DNA of 34,089 nucleotides from a bacterium (GTDB lineage: Bacteria; Verrucomicrobiota; Verrucomicrobiia; Limisphaerales; UBA11358). Numbering within the stretch: position 1 is the first letter of the stretch; each line of letters begins with the position of its first letter. The notes beneath the pieces are model-generated. The model did not search any database, was not told the DNA's origin, and saw only the letters and a program-made list of their open reading frames with translations. Shown one piece after another: positions 26,635 through 33,741 of this stretch. The translations under genes were made by a program, and so were the position numbers. The stretch lies in contig JAKAFL010000037.1 of assembly GCA_021817945.1 (NCBI GenBank), positions 1-34,089 of the forward strand, read 5' to 3'.

Positions 26635-26651
26635 GTTACGTGGCGTCGCTC

Positions 26652-27326
26652 TCAGAATAGTTCAAAACGCTCGGACACATAGATGATGTCATCCGGCTGC
26701 AAATAAAAAGGGGCTCCGCCCTTTCCATCCAGGATGCGCTGCAAATTGACGACATAATGTTTCATGACGCCGTCCTGGTTGCGAATGATTTTGACCGCCC
26801 GGGTGTTGGCCGTGGTGTAATCAAACCCGCCCGCCTCCATCACGGCTTCGAGGGCGGTGAGCGGATGATCGCTGAGCACTTTGCCGGGACGCACCACGGC
26901 GCCGGTCACAAAAACCGGGAAGGATGAGGATTGCAAAGCCACTGAGATGCGCTTGACCCCGATTTGCGGGGTGTAAAGCTTGATGAGCTGATCCTGAAGC
27001 TGGTCCGGCGTGAGGCCGGAAGCCTGCACTTCACCCACCAATTGCAAAGACAATTTGCCGTCCCTCCTGATGGGCAGCGTGGCATTCAGGTCCGGGGATT
27101 CGGGAACGGAAATGTTCACCACGTCGCCCTCGCGCAAAATAACCACCTCGGAATGACTGGCAGGTTTGGCTGCCGCACTTTGCGTGGTGGAGTTAGCTGG
27201 CGCGGAGGAATCCTGGTTTGTCGCGCAGCCGGCCAATCCCAGAGCCAGAACGAAAGCCAGGGAACAGAATCCAAGCGTTGCCAGGAGTTGTTTTTGCATG
27301 CGCAAATGATTCAAATCAAGTTTCAT
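26652..27326 (-). CDS. Wza-type polysaccharide export lipoprotein (Poly_export + SLBB)
   Basis: The 224-residue protein starts MKLDLNHLRMQKQLL and has a hydrophobic segment ending in the lipobox LAGC, with Cys34 as the lipidated residue. After a serine/alanine linker, a Poly_export domain begins at VVILREGDVVNISVPESPDL. It includes RRDGKLSLQLVGEVQASGLT, and an SLBB domain follows (SFPVFVTGAVVRPGKVLSDH). It ends YVSERFELF. Such proteins form the outer-membrane exit of exopolysaccharide systems. The glycosyltransferase and methyltransferase follow on the same strand, making a small export/assembly set. A later start at 27299 (MQKQLLATLG) would also keep the lipobox. Confidence 0.9.
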   Translation of the reverse strand: MKLDLNHLRMQKQLLATLGFCSLAFVLALGLAGCATNQDSSAPANSTTQSAAAKPASHSEVVILREGDVVNISVPESPDLNATLPIRRDGKLSLQLVGEVQASGLTPDQLQDQLIKLYTPQIGVKRISVALQSSSFPVFVTGAVVRPGKVLSDHPLTALEAVMEAGGFDYTTANTRAVKIIRNQDGVMKHYVVNLQRILDGKGGAPFYLQPDDIIYVSERFELF

Positions 27327-27410
27327 GGTGGTTTTCAGGTTGCCAAAGGATTCAACCAATCCTGTTTAAAGTAAAGAACGAACCTTCCGCCGGTCAATCA
27401 GCAATTTCAT

Positions 27411-27592
27411 GGGCGCATCCTGACACTGCCCCCGTAAAAAAGTCAGATGTCCCAATATACTCGGGCGACTGCGTCTTTAAGAGACCCGAAACCGCCCGAA
27501 AACAAAGTCGTCGGAACATTTTCACTGCCTGCAATCCGCCAAGCCCTGTGTTTCAATAGCTTGCAAAGTGGGGGCAGTGTCAGGATGCGCCC
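27411..27592. mobile_element. 182-bp element with perfect 23-bp terminal inverted repeats
   Basis: GGGCGCATCCTGACACTGCC plus CCC (27411-27433) is repeated exactly, inverted, at 27570-27592. The 136-bp interior has no gene and contains a further stem (TCGGGCG at 27471-27477 with CGCCCGA at 27493-27499). The ends are identical, so the element is probably young or under selection. It may be a MITE or a REP-type doublet; no target duplication is visible. Confidence 0.75.
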
Positions 27593-27639
27593 GGGCAGAC
27601 GGGCGCGTCTCAGTTTTTGAGAGAGTCACTCTCAGCCTC

Positions 27640-27985
27640 CGCGTTTGAATTTTTATAAACCTCCACCAACCAACTGCTCCGCTCTCCCTCCCCATCAACC
27701 TCCATGGGTGGCGGGGACCTGGGGGGTGGCGCCGAGTTTCCGGGAAATGAGAAGGTTTATTTATCGCGCTGGCTGTTTGCGATCCCCCCTCTCCTTAATC
27801 CTCTCCCCGCGCTCCGCTGGCGGGGCGAGGAAACCAGAGGCGCAGGGCTGTTGCGCGAGCTTGAAATGGCGATGGCCTTCGACCTTAAAAATGGTTTAGA
27901 ACCCTATTGAACCCACCGCCTCTTTCTCCCTCTCCATCAATCCCATTGATGGGGAGGGCCGGGGAGGGGTGGCACTGATCTTTCG
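27640..27985 (-). repeat. B repeat in inverted orientation
   Basis: Read on the minus strand, this stretch follows the B plan: a first hairpin region (CCCTCCCCATCAATGGGATT), GAGGGAGAAAGAGGCGGTGG, and then the second stem (CCTCGCCCCGCCAGCGGAGC). A third hairpin-rich end (CCACCCATGGAGG) lies near 27690-27710. It is more diverged than the copies at 14202-14664. No real gene is seen from 27593 to 28101. Confidence 0.65.
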
Positions 27986-28084
27986 GAAACAGGCAATTTA
28001 CCCCAGCCCCAGAGGAGCGCCTATTTGCAGAAATCCAATCTCCAAAAATCATTCCGAGCCCCGTTGGTGCGGCACATAAAAGGC

Positions 28085-28125
28085 ATCCAACCCATGCAAA
28101 ATTGCGGGGGATTCGAACCCCATCA
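28085..28125 (-). other. tRNA T-arm-like sequence, possible attachment-site remnant
   Basis: On the minus strand, GGGGTTCGAATCCCC forms a 4-bp stem around a canonical T-loop (TTCGAAT). No acceptor stem, D-arm or anticodon arm can be completed around it, so this is not a tRNA gene. A tRNA 3'-end fragment beside an integrase-tail-like frame is the usual look of a recombination site left by an integrative element. Confidence 0.35.
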
Positions 28126-28287
28126 AATTCCGCTGATAACAACGGAAACTCGCACAACGACACACAAAGAGACTCACAAATTTCAGTCCCGTCAAGTTCT
28201 GAATTGTCCCAAGTCGTCACCGCTTGGGAAAAACTTCCCGCCGCACTCAAGTCCGCCATTCTCGCCATCGTCAAATCGGCGGAATGA
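28102..28287 (+). CDS. 61-aa protein resembling the tail found at integrase ends
   Basis: The TTG-started frame begins MRGIRTPSNSADNNGNSHND and ends SELSQVVTAWEKLPAALKSA then ILAIVKSAE. The last 30 residues resemble a short conserved tail (a VV-AW-LP-ILA pattern) that I recall at or near the C-termini of tyrosine-recombinase-associated proteins in Planctomycetota and Verrucomicrobiota. The first residues translate the tRNA-like T-arm sequence, so the true start is doubtful. There is no integrase catalytic domain nearby. It is probably a remnant or a small accessory gene of an integrated element. Confidence 0.45.
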   Translation: MRGIRTPSNSADNNGNSHNDTQRDSQISVPSSSELSQVVTAWEKLPAALKSAILAIVKSAE

Positions 28288-28373
28288 TTTTCACCATGAA
28301 CTTTAACCCGATATGGAACGTGACGTGCCGCAATTTGGGTGCGGACTGATGAACTGACAAGGGAGAACGAGCC

Positions 28374-28661
28374 ATGAACTTGGAAGTTGAATTGCTCAAA
28401 TTGCTTCCCCGCCTTTTCAACACGCTGGATGCTCTGATTGAAAACTACGGCGTTTATCTTTACCTGGTATTTGTCTGGCTGGCATTGGCAACCATCGCTT
28501 GGATTATTAGCGGCGGCCTGCGGAGAAGAATGAAAGGAAATGCCCCTGTGGTCATTCGCTGCATCATCGTCATGACGCAACCACCGAGGCAACCGGAACC
28601 GCCCGCCGTGGACATTGAGGTTGAACAAATGGGGAGCAACGACGACGAAATCACGCGCTAA
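28374..28661 (+). CDS. 95-aa single-pass membrane protein
   Basis: A good ribosome binding site (GGGAGAA, 7 nt upstream) precedes the ATG at 28374. The protein has an amphipathic start (MNLEVELLKLLPRLFNTLDA), one clear transmembrane helix at about residues 28-48 (YLYLVFVWLALATIAWIISG), a basic segment (LRRRMKG) and an acidic C-terminal tail. The positive residues after the helix suggest that the C-terminus is cytoplasmic. No family is recognised. The next small gene starts 2 bp after its stop. Confidence 0.68.
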   Translation: MNLEVELLKLLPRLFNTLDALIENYGVYLYLVFVWLALATIAWIISGGLRRRMKGNAPVVIRCIIVMTQPPRQPEPPAVDIEVEQMGSNDDEITR

Positions 28662-28663
28662 CC

Positions 28664-28825
28664 ATGACAAATGCGCCTCAAATTCATGTCACGAATGGCA
28701 ATCCCGAAATGCACGGTTATGTTCACGAAGCGGGAAAAATCATGTGTAATAACCGTCAAGAGGCAGCGCAAGAGCGCATCGTGGAAATCCTGTTTTGGAC
28801 AGAACAAGCCTTACCCCTTGCATGA
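28664..28825 (+). CDS. 53-aa small protein
   Basis: ATG at 28664 follows the stop of the membrane protein by 2 bp. The product is MTNAPQIHVTNGNPEMHGYV, HEAGKIMCNNRQEAAQERIV and EILFWTEQALPLA. It has a balanced, protein-like composition and an amphipathic C-terminal helix. A 113-codon frame also crosses this region but is rich in Lys, Ser and Cys and looks like a shadow. The stop overlaps a further ATG (ATGA at 28822) that opens a 23-codon frame starting MSKDFAARSN. No family is recognised. Confidence 0.5.
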   Translation: MTNAPQIHVTNGNPEMHGYVHEAGKIMCNNRQEAAQERIVEILFWTEQALPLA

Positions 28826-28892
28826 GCAAGGATTTTGCGGCTCGCTCAAATCTCGCCGAAACTTGCGCGGAGTCCCGCGAGACGGTCAGGTG

Positions 28893-29012
28893 ATGACCGC
28901 GAAATATCCAGTAAGCCATCCGGCGGAATTTCCCGTCATAAATTCGCGCCATGTCTCGGCAATAGTCAAGCGAGACGATTCGTCAGGCATCTTTTTTAAA
29001 TCCCAACCATGA
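28893..29012 (+). CDS. 39-aa small ORF
   Basis: ATG at 28893 shares its first base with the stop of the preceding 23-codon frame (TGATG). The product starts MTAKYPVSHPAEFPVINSRH and ends GIFFKSQP. Its stop in turn overlaps an ATGA at 29009. The chain of touching stop and start codons suggests translational re-initiation, but each frame is so short that chance is possible. Confidence 0.3.
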   Translation: MTAKYPVSHPAEFPVINSRHVSAIVKRDDSSGIFFKSQP

Positions 29013-29024
29013 CACTCAAACATT

Positions 29025-29486
29025 ATGAATTCACCAACCACGTCAATACCCGATCTTGCGGGACTGCGAAAGGCAGTTCAGGAGTTCCAGCCTAACCCGC
29101 GTCGCCTTCCGTTTACAAACCTGAAAACAGTCCACGATTCCATTGCCAAATTGCGGCAACAACAGGTGTCCTATGCGACCATTGCTGAATTATTGCGCCA
29201 GCATGGCGTCCGAAGTAGTCGGGCGCGTGTGGCCGAATACGGCCGCATTGTCCTGGAAGGCGGCAAAAAGCGCAAACAACGAAAACGGGCGCAAATCGAG
29301 CCAGCCGCAAAACCCACACCGGCCACGCCGCCGGCCACGGCCGTCACGAGCGATGTCCAGCCGCCGCCGAAAGAATATTCTCCATTTCATTCACGCGGAC
29401 CCCACATTGCCAACGTGAAAATGATGAGTCCAGAGGAAGCCAAAGAATTCAATGACAGCCTGAAACCAAAACCGGCAGCGAGCTGA
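29025..29486 (+). CDS. 153-aa putative helix-turn-helix DNA-binding protein
   Basis: Residues of about 30-72 read LKTVHDSIAKLRQQQVSYAT then IAELLRQHGVRSSRARVAEY, a resolvase-like or TraK-like helix-turn-helix (the SYATIAELL...SRARV pattern). A very basic segment (GGKKRKQRKR) and a proline/alanine-rich linker follow. The C-terminus is FHSRGPHIANVKMMSPEEAK then EFNDSLKPKPAAS. Small proteins of this kind are carried in conjugative or integrative elements. Its place at the end of the small-ORF run and near the attachment-like site fits that. The function is unknown; DNA binding is inferred. Confidence 0.66.
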   Translation: MNSPTTSIPDLAGLRKAVQEFQPNPRRLPFTNLKTVHDSIAKLRQQQVSYATIAELLRQHGVRSSRARVAEYGRIVLEGGKKRKQRKRAQIEPAAKPTPATPPATAVTSDVQPPPKEYSPFHSRGPHIANVKMMSPEEAKEFNDSLKPKPAAS

Positions 29487-29881
29487 TAAAGCCCGGAAAG
29501 CAATCAGGCGATGCGCCAGCATCGCTACGCCGCCCGGCGCGGCAGCCAGAGCGCCTACGAAGCAGGTCAGCGAGGACCGCCAGCCACGCGCCGCCGAAAA
29601 GGTTCGGACGCCACCCTGACAAGCCGATAACAGCACCATAGAAGAAAGTTTTTTTGGTTGGCAGCATGGTTAGCACCGACTTCTCAACTGGGTTAGCAAC
29701 GGCGGGGCAACAGCCGAAGCAACACAGTTCGCAACGTGGTTAGCAGCACAGTTGGCACTGGCTTCGTAGCAAGGTAGCAACAACGCGAGACAGCATTGGA
29801 AGCAATATGGTTGTCACCATACCCCATAGAGACTCGGGGCACACGAACATTATGAGTGTCGGAGTCGAAACAGGGACTATT
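29487..29881. other. 395-bp non-coding, hairpin-rich stretch
   Basis: No convincing gene is found on either strand. The first 150 bp hold several short stems: GCGATG/CATCGC at 29508-29525, CGCC/GGCG around 29529-29540, and CCGAA/TTCGG around 29588-29603. The second half is rich in GGTTAGCA, which occurs at 29668, near 29691 and at 29738, plus a GGTAGCAA at 29773. It may be a structured RNA, a transfer origin or degraded DNA; I cannot choose among these. Confidence 0.4.
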
Positions 29882-30703
29882 TCAACCCCCAAAGGAAATG
29901 AAATCACCCAAAGGCGTCGGCAAAGTCGGCGTGAAAGGCACGAAGTCAAAGCTCACGCTGGTATCAAATCCCGCGCCACCGGCAGCCGTAATATCTACAA
30001 AGGGCGTCAAAGCCGCGACGGCCTGACTGATGCTCGTCCATTTTAAAGTGCGTTCGTAGCCGTTGTTATTCGCCGGGTTGACGTCTTCCGGAACACCTTG
30101 GGCACCGGTGACAGTCGAAAGATTGAGGTCGGCGGCGATCACCCGGGCGAGACTGCGATGATCGCTTTCAATGCCCATGATGCGGGCGGCAGTCACCCGC
30201 AGATCGGCGGTGCTGAAGTTTCGCACGCCCACTAGATAGGCGGCAATGAATGCGTCCTCCAACGTCACCAGAATGTCCAGCGTGGTTTGGGGATCGGTGA
30301 ACATTCCGGCCGGATAGTAAAATTTGGTGTATGGCGTCGGTTGGCCGGTGACGGACTCCTCCACGAGATAATGGGACATTTCCTCTTGTAACGCGGCGGT
30401 CAGGTAAATCTGATCATTCGCTGAAAGCCCGCTGAAAAATGGCGAGGTTTTGATGATATTCGTGTAGGTGGTGACTGCCAATGCCTCGGCAATTTCGGCG
30501 GCGATGATGATGTTGCTATCACCTTTAGTAAGGCCGGATTTATCTCGGTCATGATCTTTGTCACCATCATCCGTGTCCCAATTCTGGCCGGCGCGGGCCA
30601 ACCCTGCAAATGGGAGCAGTGCCGCTCCGCCCAACACTGAGGCGCGGGTGAGAAATGAACGGCGGTTGATGCTGGATGCTTCTTCAATCAATGTGTTTTT
30701 CAC
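29882..30703 (-). CDS. Tat-exported ferritin-like domain protein
   Basis: Numbered from the GTG at 30703 (273 aa), the N-terminus carries a twin-arginine signal (NRRSFLTRASVLGGAALLPF, then AGLARA-G). The rest matches the Ferritin_2 / ferritin-like family of exported proteins. Candidate diiron ligands are Glu in IIAAEIAEALAVTTY, ExxH in LQEEMSHYLVEE, Glu in LVTLEDAFIAAYL and ExxH in IMGIESDHRSLAR. All four helices are therefore represented. The frame extends to 30781, but GTG at 30703 has an AAAGG ribosome binding site 6 nt upstream and puts the signal near the N-terminus. It is downstream of the fasciclin gene and is likely part of the same sigma-factor regulon; the metal role is inferred. 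Confidence 0.86.
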   Translation of the reverse strand: MKNTLIEEASSINRRSFLTRASVLGGAALLPFAGLARAGQNWDTDDGDKDHDRDKSGLTKGDSNIIIAAEIAEALAVTTYTNIIKTSPFFSGLSANDQIYLTAALQEEMSHYLVEESVTGQPTPYTKFYYPAGMFTDPQTTLDILVTLEDAFIAAYLVGVRNFSTADLRVTAARIMGIESDHRSLARVIAADLNLSTVTGAQGVPEDVNPANNNGYERTLKWTSISQAVAALTPFVDITAAGGAGFDTSVSFDFVPFTPTLPTPLGDFISFGG

Positions 30704-30854
30704 ATGAGACCTTTGGTTTAATGTTTTTGTTTGTTCACGACTTAAAACCGTAGTGCTTTCGCCACCGATTTTAACTATCATAGTTCAATACGAACGGGCC
30801 GGAGTTTTGGATGCGTGAAAATAAAACAGCGGTTCCGCCAAAGCGGAACCACTG

Positions 30855-31427
30855 TCAATCCGAGTCTAAAAACGCGTATTCCGGCATCAACACGGAATCA
30901 ATCACCTGAATCACGCCATTGGACTGATACACATCATAGATGGAGATGTTGGCCCAATTGCCCTTTTCATCTTTCAGGACAATGTTGTGGTCGCCATTCA
31001 TCATGGCGTTCAATTTCCCGCCTTCAACCGTCGTCAGCATCGCCATGCCGCCACCCGCTTTGATCAACTTCACCAGGGCTTTGTAATCCAATTTGCCGAC
31101 CACGACGTGGTAGGCCAGGATTTTGGTCAGGGCCGCTTTGTTTTCCGGTTCCACCAAGGTATCCACTGTTCCCGCCGGGAGTTTGGCAAAGGCTTCATCG
31201 GTTGGCGCAAAAACCGTGAACGGCCCAGGCCCTTGCAACGTCGCCACCAGGCCAGCGGCTTTGACGGCCGCCACCAGCGTTTTGTGATCGGCGGAGTTGA
31301 CGGCATTTGCAACGATGTCTTTCTGGGGATACATGGCCATGCCACCCACCATCACTGTTTCAGCAGCCTAAGCGGAACTGGAAGCCAGCGCCAGGGCCAA
31401 CACCACGGTGTGAATTTTACGAATCAT
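30855..31427 (-). pseudogene. Fasciclin (FAS1) domain protein interrupted by an in-frame amber codon
   Basis: From the ATG at 31427 the frame reads MIRKIHTVVLALALASSSA, a complete signal peptide, and then TAG at 31370-31368. It continues in the same frame AAETVMVGGMAMYPQKDIVA and through a full FAS1 domain. The two FAS1 signatures are intact: GPFTVFAPTDEAFAKLP and NGVIQVIDSVLMPEYA. The domain part alone could be translated from a GTG or ATG at 31355-31352, but it would then lack export. FAS1 proteins of this type are secreted adhesion or stress proteins. In mycobacteria, SigK and RskA control fasciclin proteins (MPT70/MPT83), and the same gene types adjoin here. A sequencing error is an alternative explanation for the stop. 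Confidence 0.82.
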
Positions 31428-31629
31428 AGTTTTTACTTTCAGTTTAATTGGTTCAGTGATTTGCCTCTCAACTACTGGCTCCATCCGGAACCGGCCAAAG
31501 CAACATCTACCCATCAGAACGAGCCAGCCCGGTGTTTGGATGCATGGGGAAAAGTTTCGCGAACAAACGAATCAATCGCGACTCCAGTTTCATTTTGGGT
31601 TGCGGGAGAAGAAAACGAACTGAACGACC

Positions 31630-32436
31630 TTACCCGCCGATCAAGACCAGATTTTTGAGCGTGGGAGTGGGCAGGCCGCCTTTAGGTTCCTCGGTGACGG
31701 CGAATTTTCCCGCCACCTGGACCGGCTGGACAGTCTTGAAATTCGCTCGCGCGGTTCCGTCCGCATTAACATGAAATATACCGGCGGAAACAGGCTTGGT
31801 GCCGTTGTCCAGCACCCATAGCTGATAATCCCGGTCCGGCGGCAGGGTCCTCAGATTTTGCGCCAAAAAAACGCCCTCTTGTTTGGATTCATCCCAAAAC
31901 GATACCGCCACGGCGTTGGGTGCGTTGGTCAGCATCGAATTGAGCATGGCAATGCGCAAGTTCGCCAGCCGGTTTGTTTCCCGCAATTTTGCCACCGCCT
32001 GCTTCAAATCCTGCGTTTCATTGCGCAGTGAATCAGCCATCTGGTTAAGGTCAGCCAGTTGCTTTGCCTGCTCGCCATTTTTTTGGCTCAAGGTTTTCTG
32101 CTGCGACAAAGATATTGCGCACACAATTGCCAGACACGCCACCAAAGCCCACGGCAGCCAGATCGCCCAACCATCAGAACGTTCCACCTCGGAAGGCATC
32201 GGGACGACCTTCTCCTGTGCTGTGATTTGAGCCAGAATTTTTTGCTTCAACGCCGGTCGCGGAGTGACCTGCGGCAACGAACCTGCCAGCGCGTCGCGCG
32301 AGACGCGTAGCGTCGCCACGAGTTGTTGCAGTGCGGAATCCCGACTCATATCAACTTCAAAGGCGCGCGTTTCCTCCGGCGTCAACACACCAAGCACATA
32401 CAAACTCGCCTGTTCTTCCATGCGCTCCTCAATCAT
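31630..32436 (-). CDS. RskA-family anti-sigma factor
   Basis: The 268-residue protein has the layout of anti-sigma-K factors. An N-terminal cytoplasmic helical domain (ASLYVLGVLTPEETRAFEVD, residues 10-29) binds sigma. A single transmembrane helix (about 91-110, WLPWALVACLAIVCAIS) follows, then a coiled coil of about 50 residues, then the RskA C-terminal domain. That domain shows YQLWVLDNGTKPVSAGIFHV and FAVTEEPKGGLPTPT, the typical closing motif. No zinc-binding HxxxCxxC is present, consistent with the RskA class. Its ATG overlaps the stop of the sigma gene (ATGA at 32433-32436), so the two are co-translated. Regulated proteolysis of the membrane anchor is the known way such factors release sigma. 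Confidence 0.93.
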   Translation of the reverse strand: MIEERMEEQASLYVLGVLTPEETRAFEVDMSRDSALQQLVATLRVSRDALAGSLPQVTPRPALKQKILAQITAQEKVVPMPSEVERSDGWAIWLPWALVACLAIVCAISLSQQKTLSQKNGEQAKQLADLNQMADSLRNETQDLKQAVAKLRETNRLANLRIAMLNSMLTNAPNAVAVSFWDESKQEGVFLAQNLRTLPPDRDYQLWVLDNGTKPVSAGIFHVNADGTARANFKTVQPVQVAGKFAVTEEPKGGLPTPTLKNLVLIGG

Positions 32437-33005
32437 ATGAATCCCTCCAGTTTTTCTCGGAGCTTCAACATGCCGCGCCGGATGCGCGCCTTGATCGTGC
32501 CCAGGGGTTCCTGCAAAGTTTTGGCGATTTCGTCCTGTGTTAGCCCGCTGAAAAAGGCTAGTTCAATCGCGCGCTTCTGGTCTGACGGCAATGCAGCCAC
32601 CACCGAACGAATCATTTCCGCGTTTTCCTTGCCATACAGCCTTTCGTTGGCTGATGGTGAATCATCCGGCAAAACACCTGCCTCCACCGTGGCCTGTTCC
32701 AAAAGCTTGGAGCGGCGTTGCGAAGCGCGGACACGGTCAATCGCCTTGTTCCGCGTGAGTGTCACCGCCCAACTGGCTGGTTTGCCCAGCAACAAATCGT
32801 AAGTGTCAGCCTTGTTCCAAATCTGCATGAATACCTCTTGCAGAACATCCTCGGCTTCCCTGGAATCATTCAGCACCTTTACGGCGATGGAAAACAAAAG
32901 GCCGGAATACTGGTTATAAAAATCGGAAAAAGCGAAACGATCCCCGCCGGCTATGCGCCGGAGCAGTTCCGCGTCTCGCTCGAAATCTAAAGCAGGTTCG
33001 CTCAT
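32433..33005 (-). CDS. ECF RNA polymerase sigma factor, SigK-like
   Basis: Numbered from the ATG at 33005 (190 aa), region 2 spans about residues 11-100, with FYNQYSGLLFSIAVKVLNDS and AEDVLQEVFMQIWNKADTYD, and the -10-recognition segment SWAVTLTRNKAIDRVRASQR. Region 4 is at about 135-185, with ALPSDQKRAIELAFFSGLTQ, DEIAKTLQEPLGTIKARIRR and GMLKLRE. The frame extends upstream to 33089 with MFQSLCNTSHSISLDLLPRF, which does not look like a sigma factor. MSEPALDFERDAELLRRIAG is the family-like start. It heads the minus-strand group sigma, anti-sigma, fasciclin, ferritin-like, probably a self-regulated unit. The promoter is not recognisable. Confidence 0.93.
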   Translation of the reverse strand: MSEPALDFERDAELLRRIAGGDRFAFSDFYNQYSGLLFSIAVKVLNDSREAEDVLQEVFMQIWNKADTYDLLLGKPASWAVTLTRNKAIDRVRASQRRSKLLEQATVEAGVLPDDSPSANERLYGKENAEMIRSVVAALPSDQKRAIELAFFSGLTQDEIAKTLQEPLGTIKARIRRGMLKLREKLEGFI

Positions 33006-33256
33006 TCCGTCAAAAGCCAGCATGAAACAAAATCGCGGCAGCAAATCCAACGATATTGAATGGCTTGTATTGCATAGGGATTGAAACATAACAAATCAAA
33101 AACGGTTCACAAGCGCTTTGACTGACCATGAAACGCTTGCCGTCCCCGAATAGATGCAATTTTCCGGGCGCGTATCCAAAGCGGGTGGACAGGGCGTAAG
33201 ACGATTTTAAGGAAAACAATTGAAAACGGCGTTTTTTTATTGTTTTATTATATATA

Positions 33257-33696
33257 ATGGCATATAGTTCATTTATGAACGAACCCAATCCCTCTCAAAT
33301 TCTTCAACAGATCGCCCAAATCCAACGAATGGAGCCCGGCAAGGTATGCGTCATGGGACAGGGTCCCAACGGGCCTTATTACAACCTGCAGTGCCGCGAA
33401 AATGGCAAAGCCGCCAGCCGCTATGTTCCAGCGGACCAAGTTGAAGTCGTTACCCAGCACACTGAGAACTATAAAAAATTCAAGGGTCTGGTTGCCCAAT
33501 ATGCCGACGTGATCATTGCCCAAACTCGCGACGAACGGATGGGGGGCGTAAAAAAAAAGACCCGTCCGCCGAAATTCTCCTCGCCCAGGACCAGGAAATC
33601 CAAGAGTTGATGCGTCGGTTCCACGCCGACCAACCCACCGGAATGGCGGTTCAACAACTGGAGGTGCTGATCCGCACCGCCGTATTTACTGATTAG
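33257..33696 (+). CDS. DUF6788-like transposon-associated protein with a -1 frameshift
   Basis: Zero-frame translation gives MEPGKVCVMGQGPNGPYYNL, QCRENGKAASRYVPADQVEV and ENYKKFKGLVAQYADVIIAQ, like the DUF6788 proteins found beside transposases. It then turns into basic residues and ends at 33610. At 33553-33559 the sequence is A AAA AAG in the zero frame, the classic -1 slippery heptamer inside a run of nine A. Stepping back one base yields KDPSAEILLAQDQEIQELMR, RFHADQPTGMAVQQLEVL and a stop at 33696, a coherent end. A GGATGGGGGG stretch lies just upstream and could stimulate slippage. It may be programmed frameshifting or an assembly error in the homopolymer. The ATG at 33275 is a second possible start. 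Confidence 0.7.
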
Positions 33697-33728
33697 TCAT
33701 TTATATAGACTACACTCAAGTGACTTGG

Positions 33729-33734
33729 TATAAT
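33729..33734 (+). promoter_or_regulatory. Extended -10 promoter of the IS630 transposase gene
   Basis: TATAAT with TGG directly before it (extended -10) lies 7 nt upstream of the ATG at 33742. No good -35 is found at 17 bp. A start point about 7 nt downstream falls on the start codon, so the mRNA would be nearly leaderless. Inverted TAGTC/GACTA near 33694-33711 may be part of the element end. Confidence 0.5.
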
Positions 33735-33741
33735 CTGTGCC

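Noticed and set aside
28085..28125. Functional tRNA gene
   Set aside because: Only a T-arm-like piece is present; no acceptor, D or anticodon arms can be built on either strand.
28671..29012. 113-aa protein from the longer frame in the small-ORF region
   Set aside because: Its first two thirds overlap the better-composed 53-aa frame and have a Lys/Ser/Cys-rich shadow look; only the last 39 residues are kept as a candidate.
29391..29639. 82-aa minus-strand frame over the end of the HTH gene
   Set aside because: It overlaps a more convincing plus-strand gene and lacks a ribosome binding site or recognised domain.
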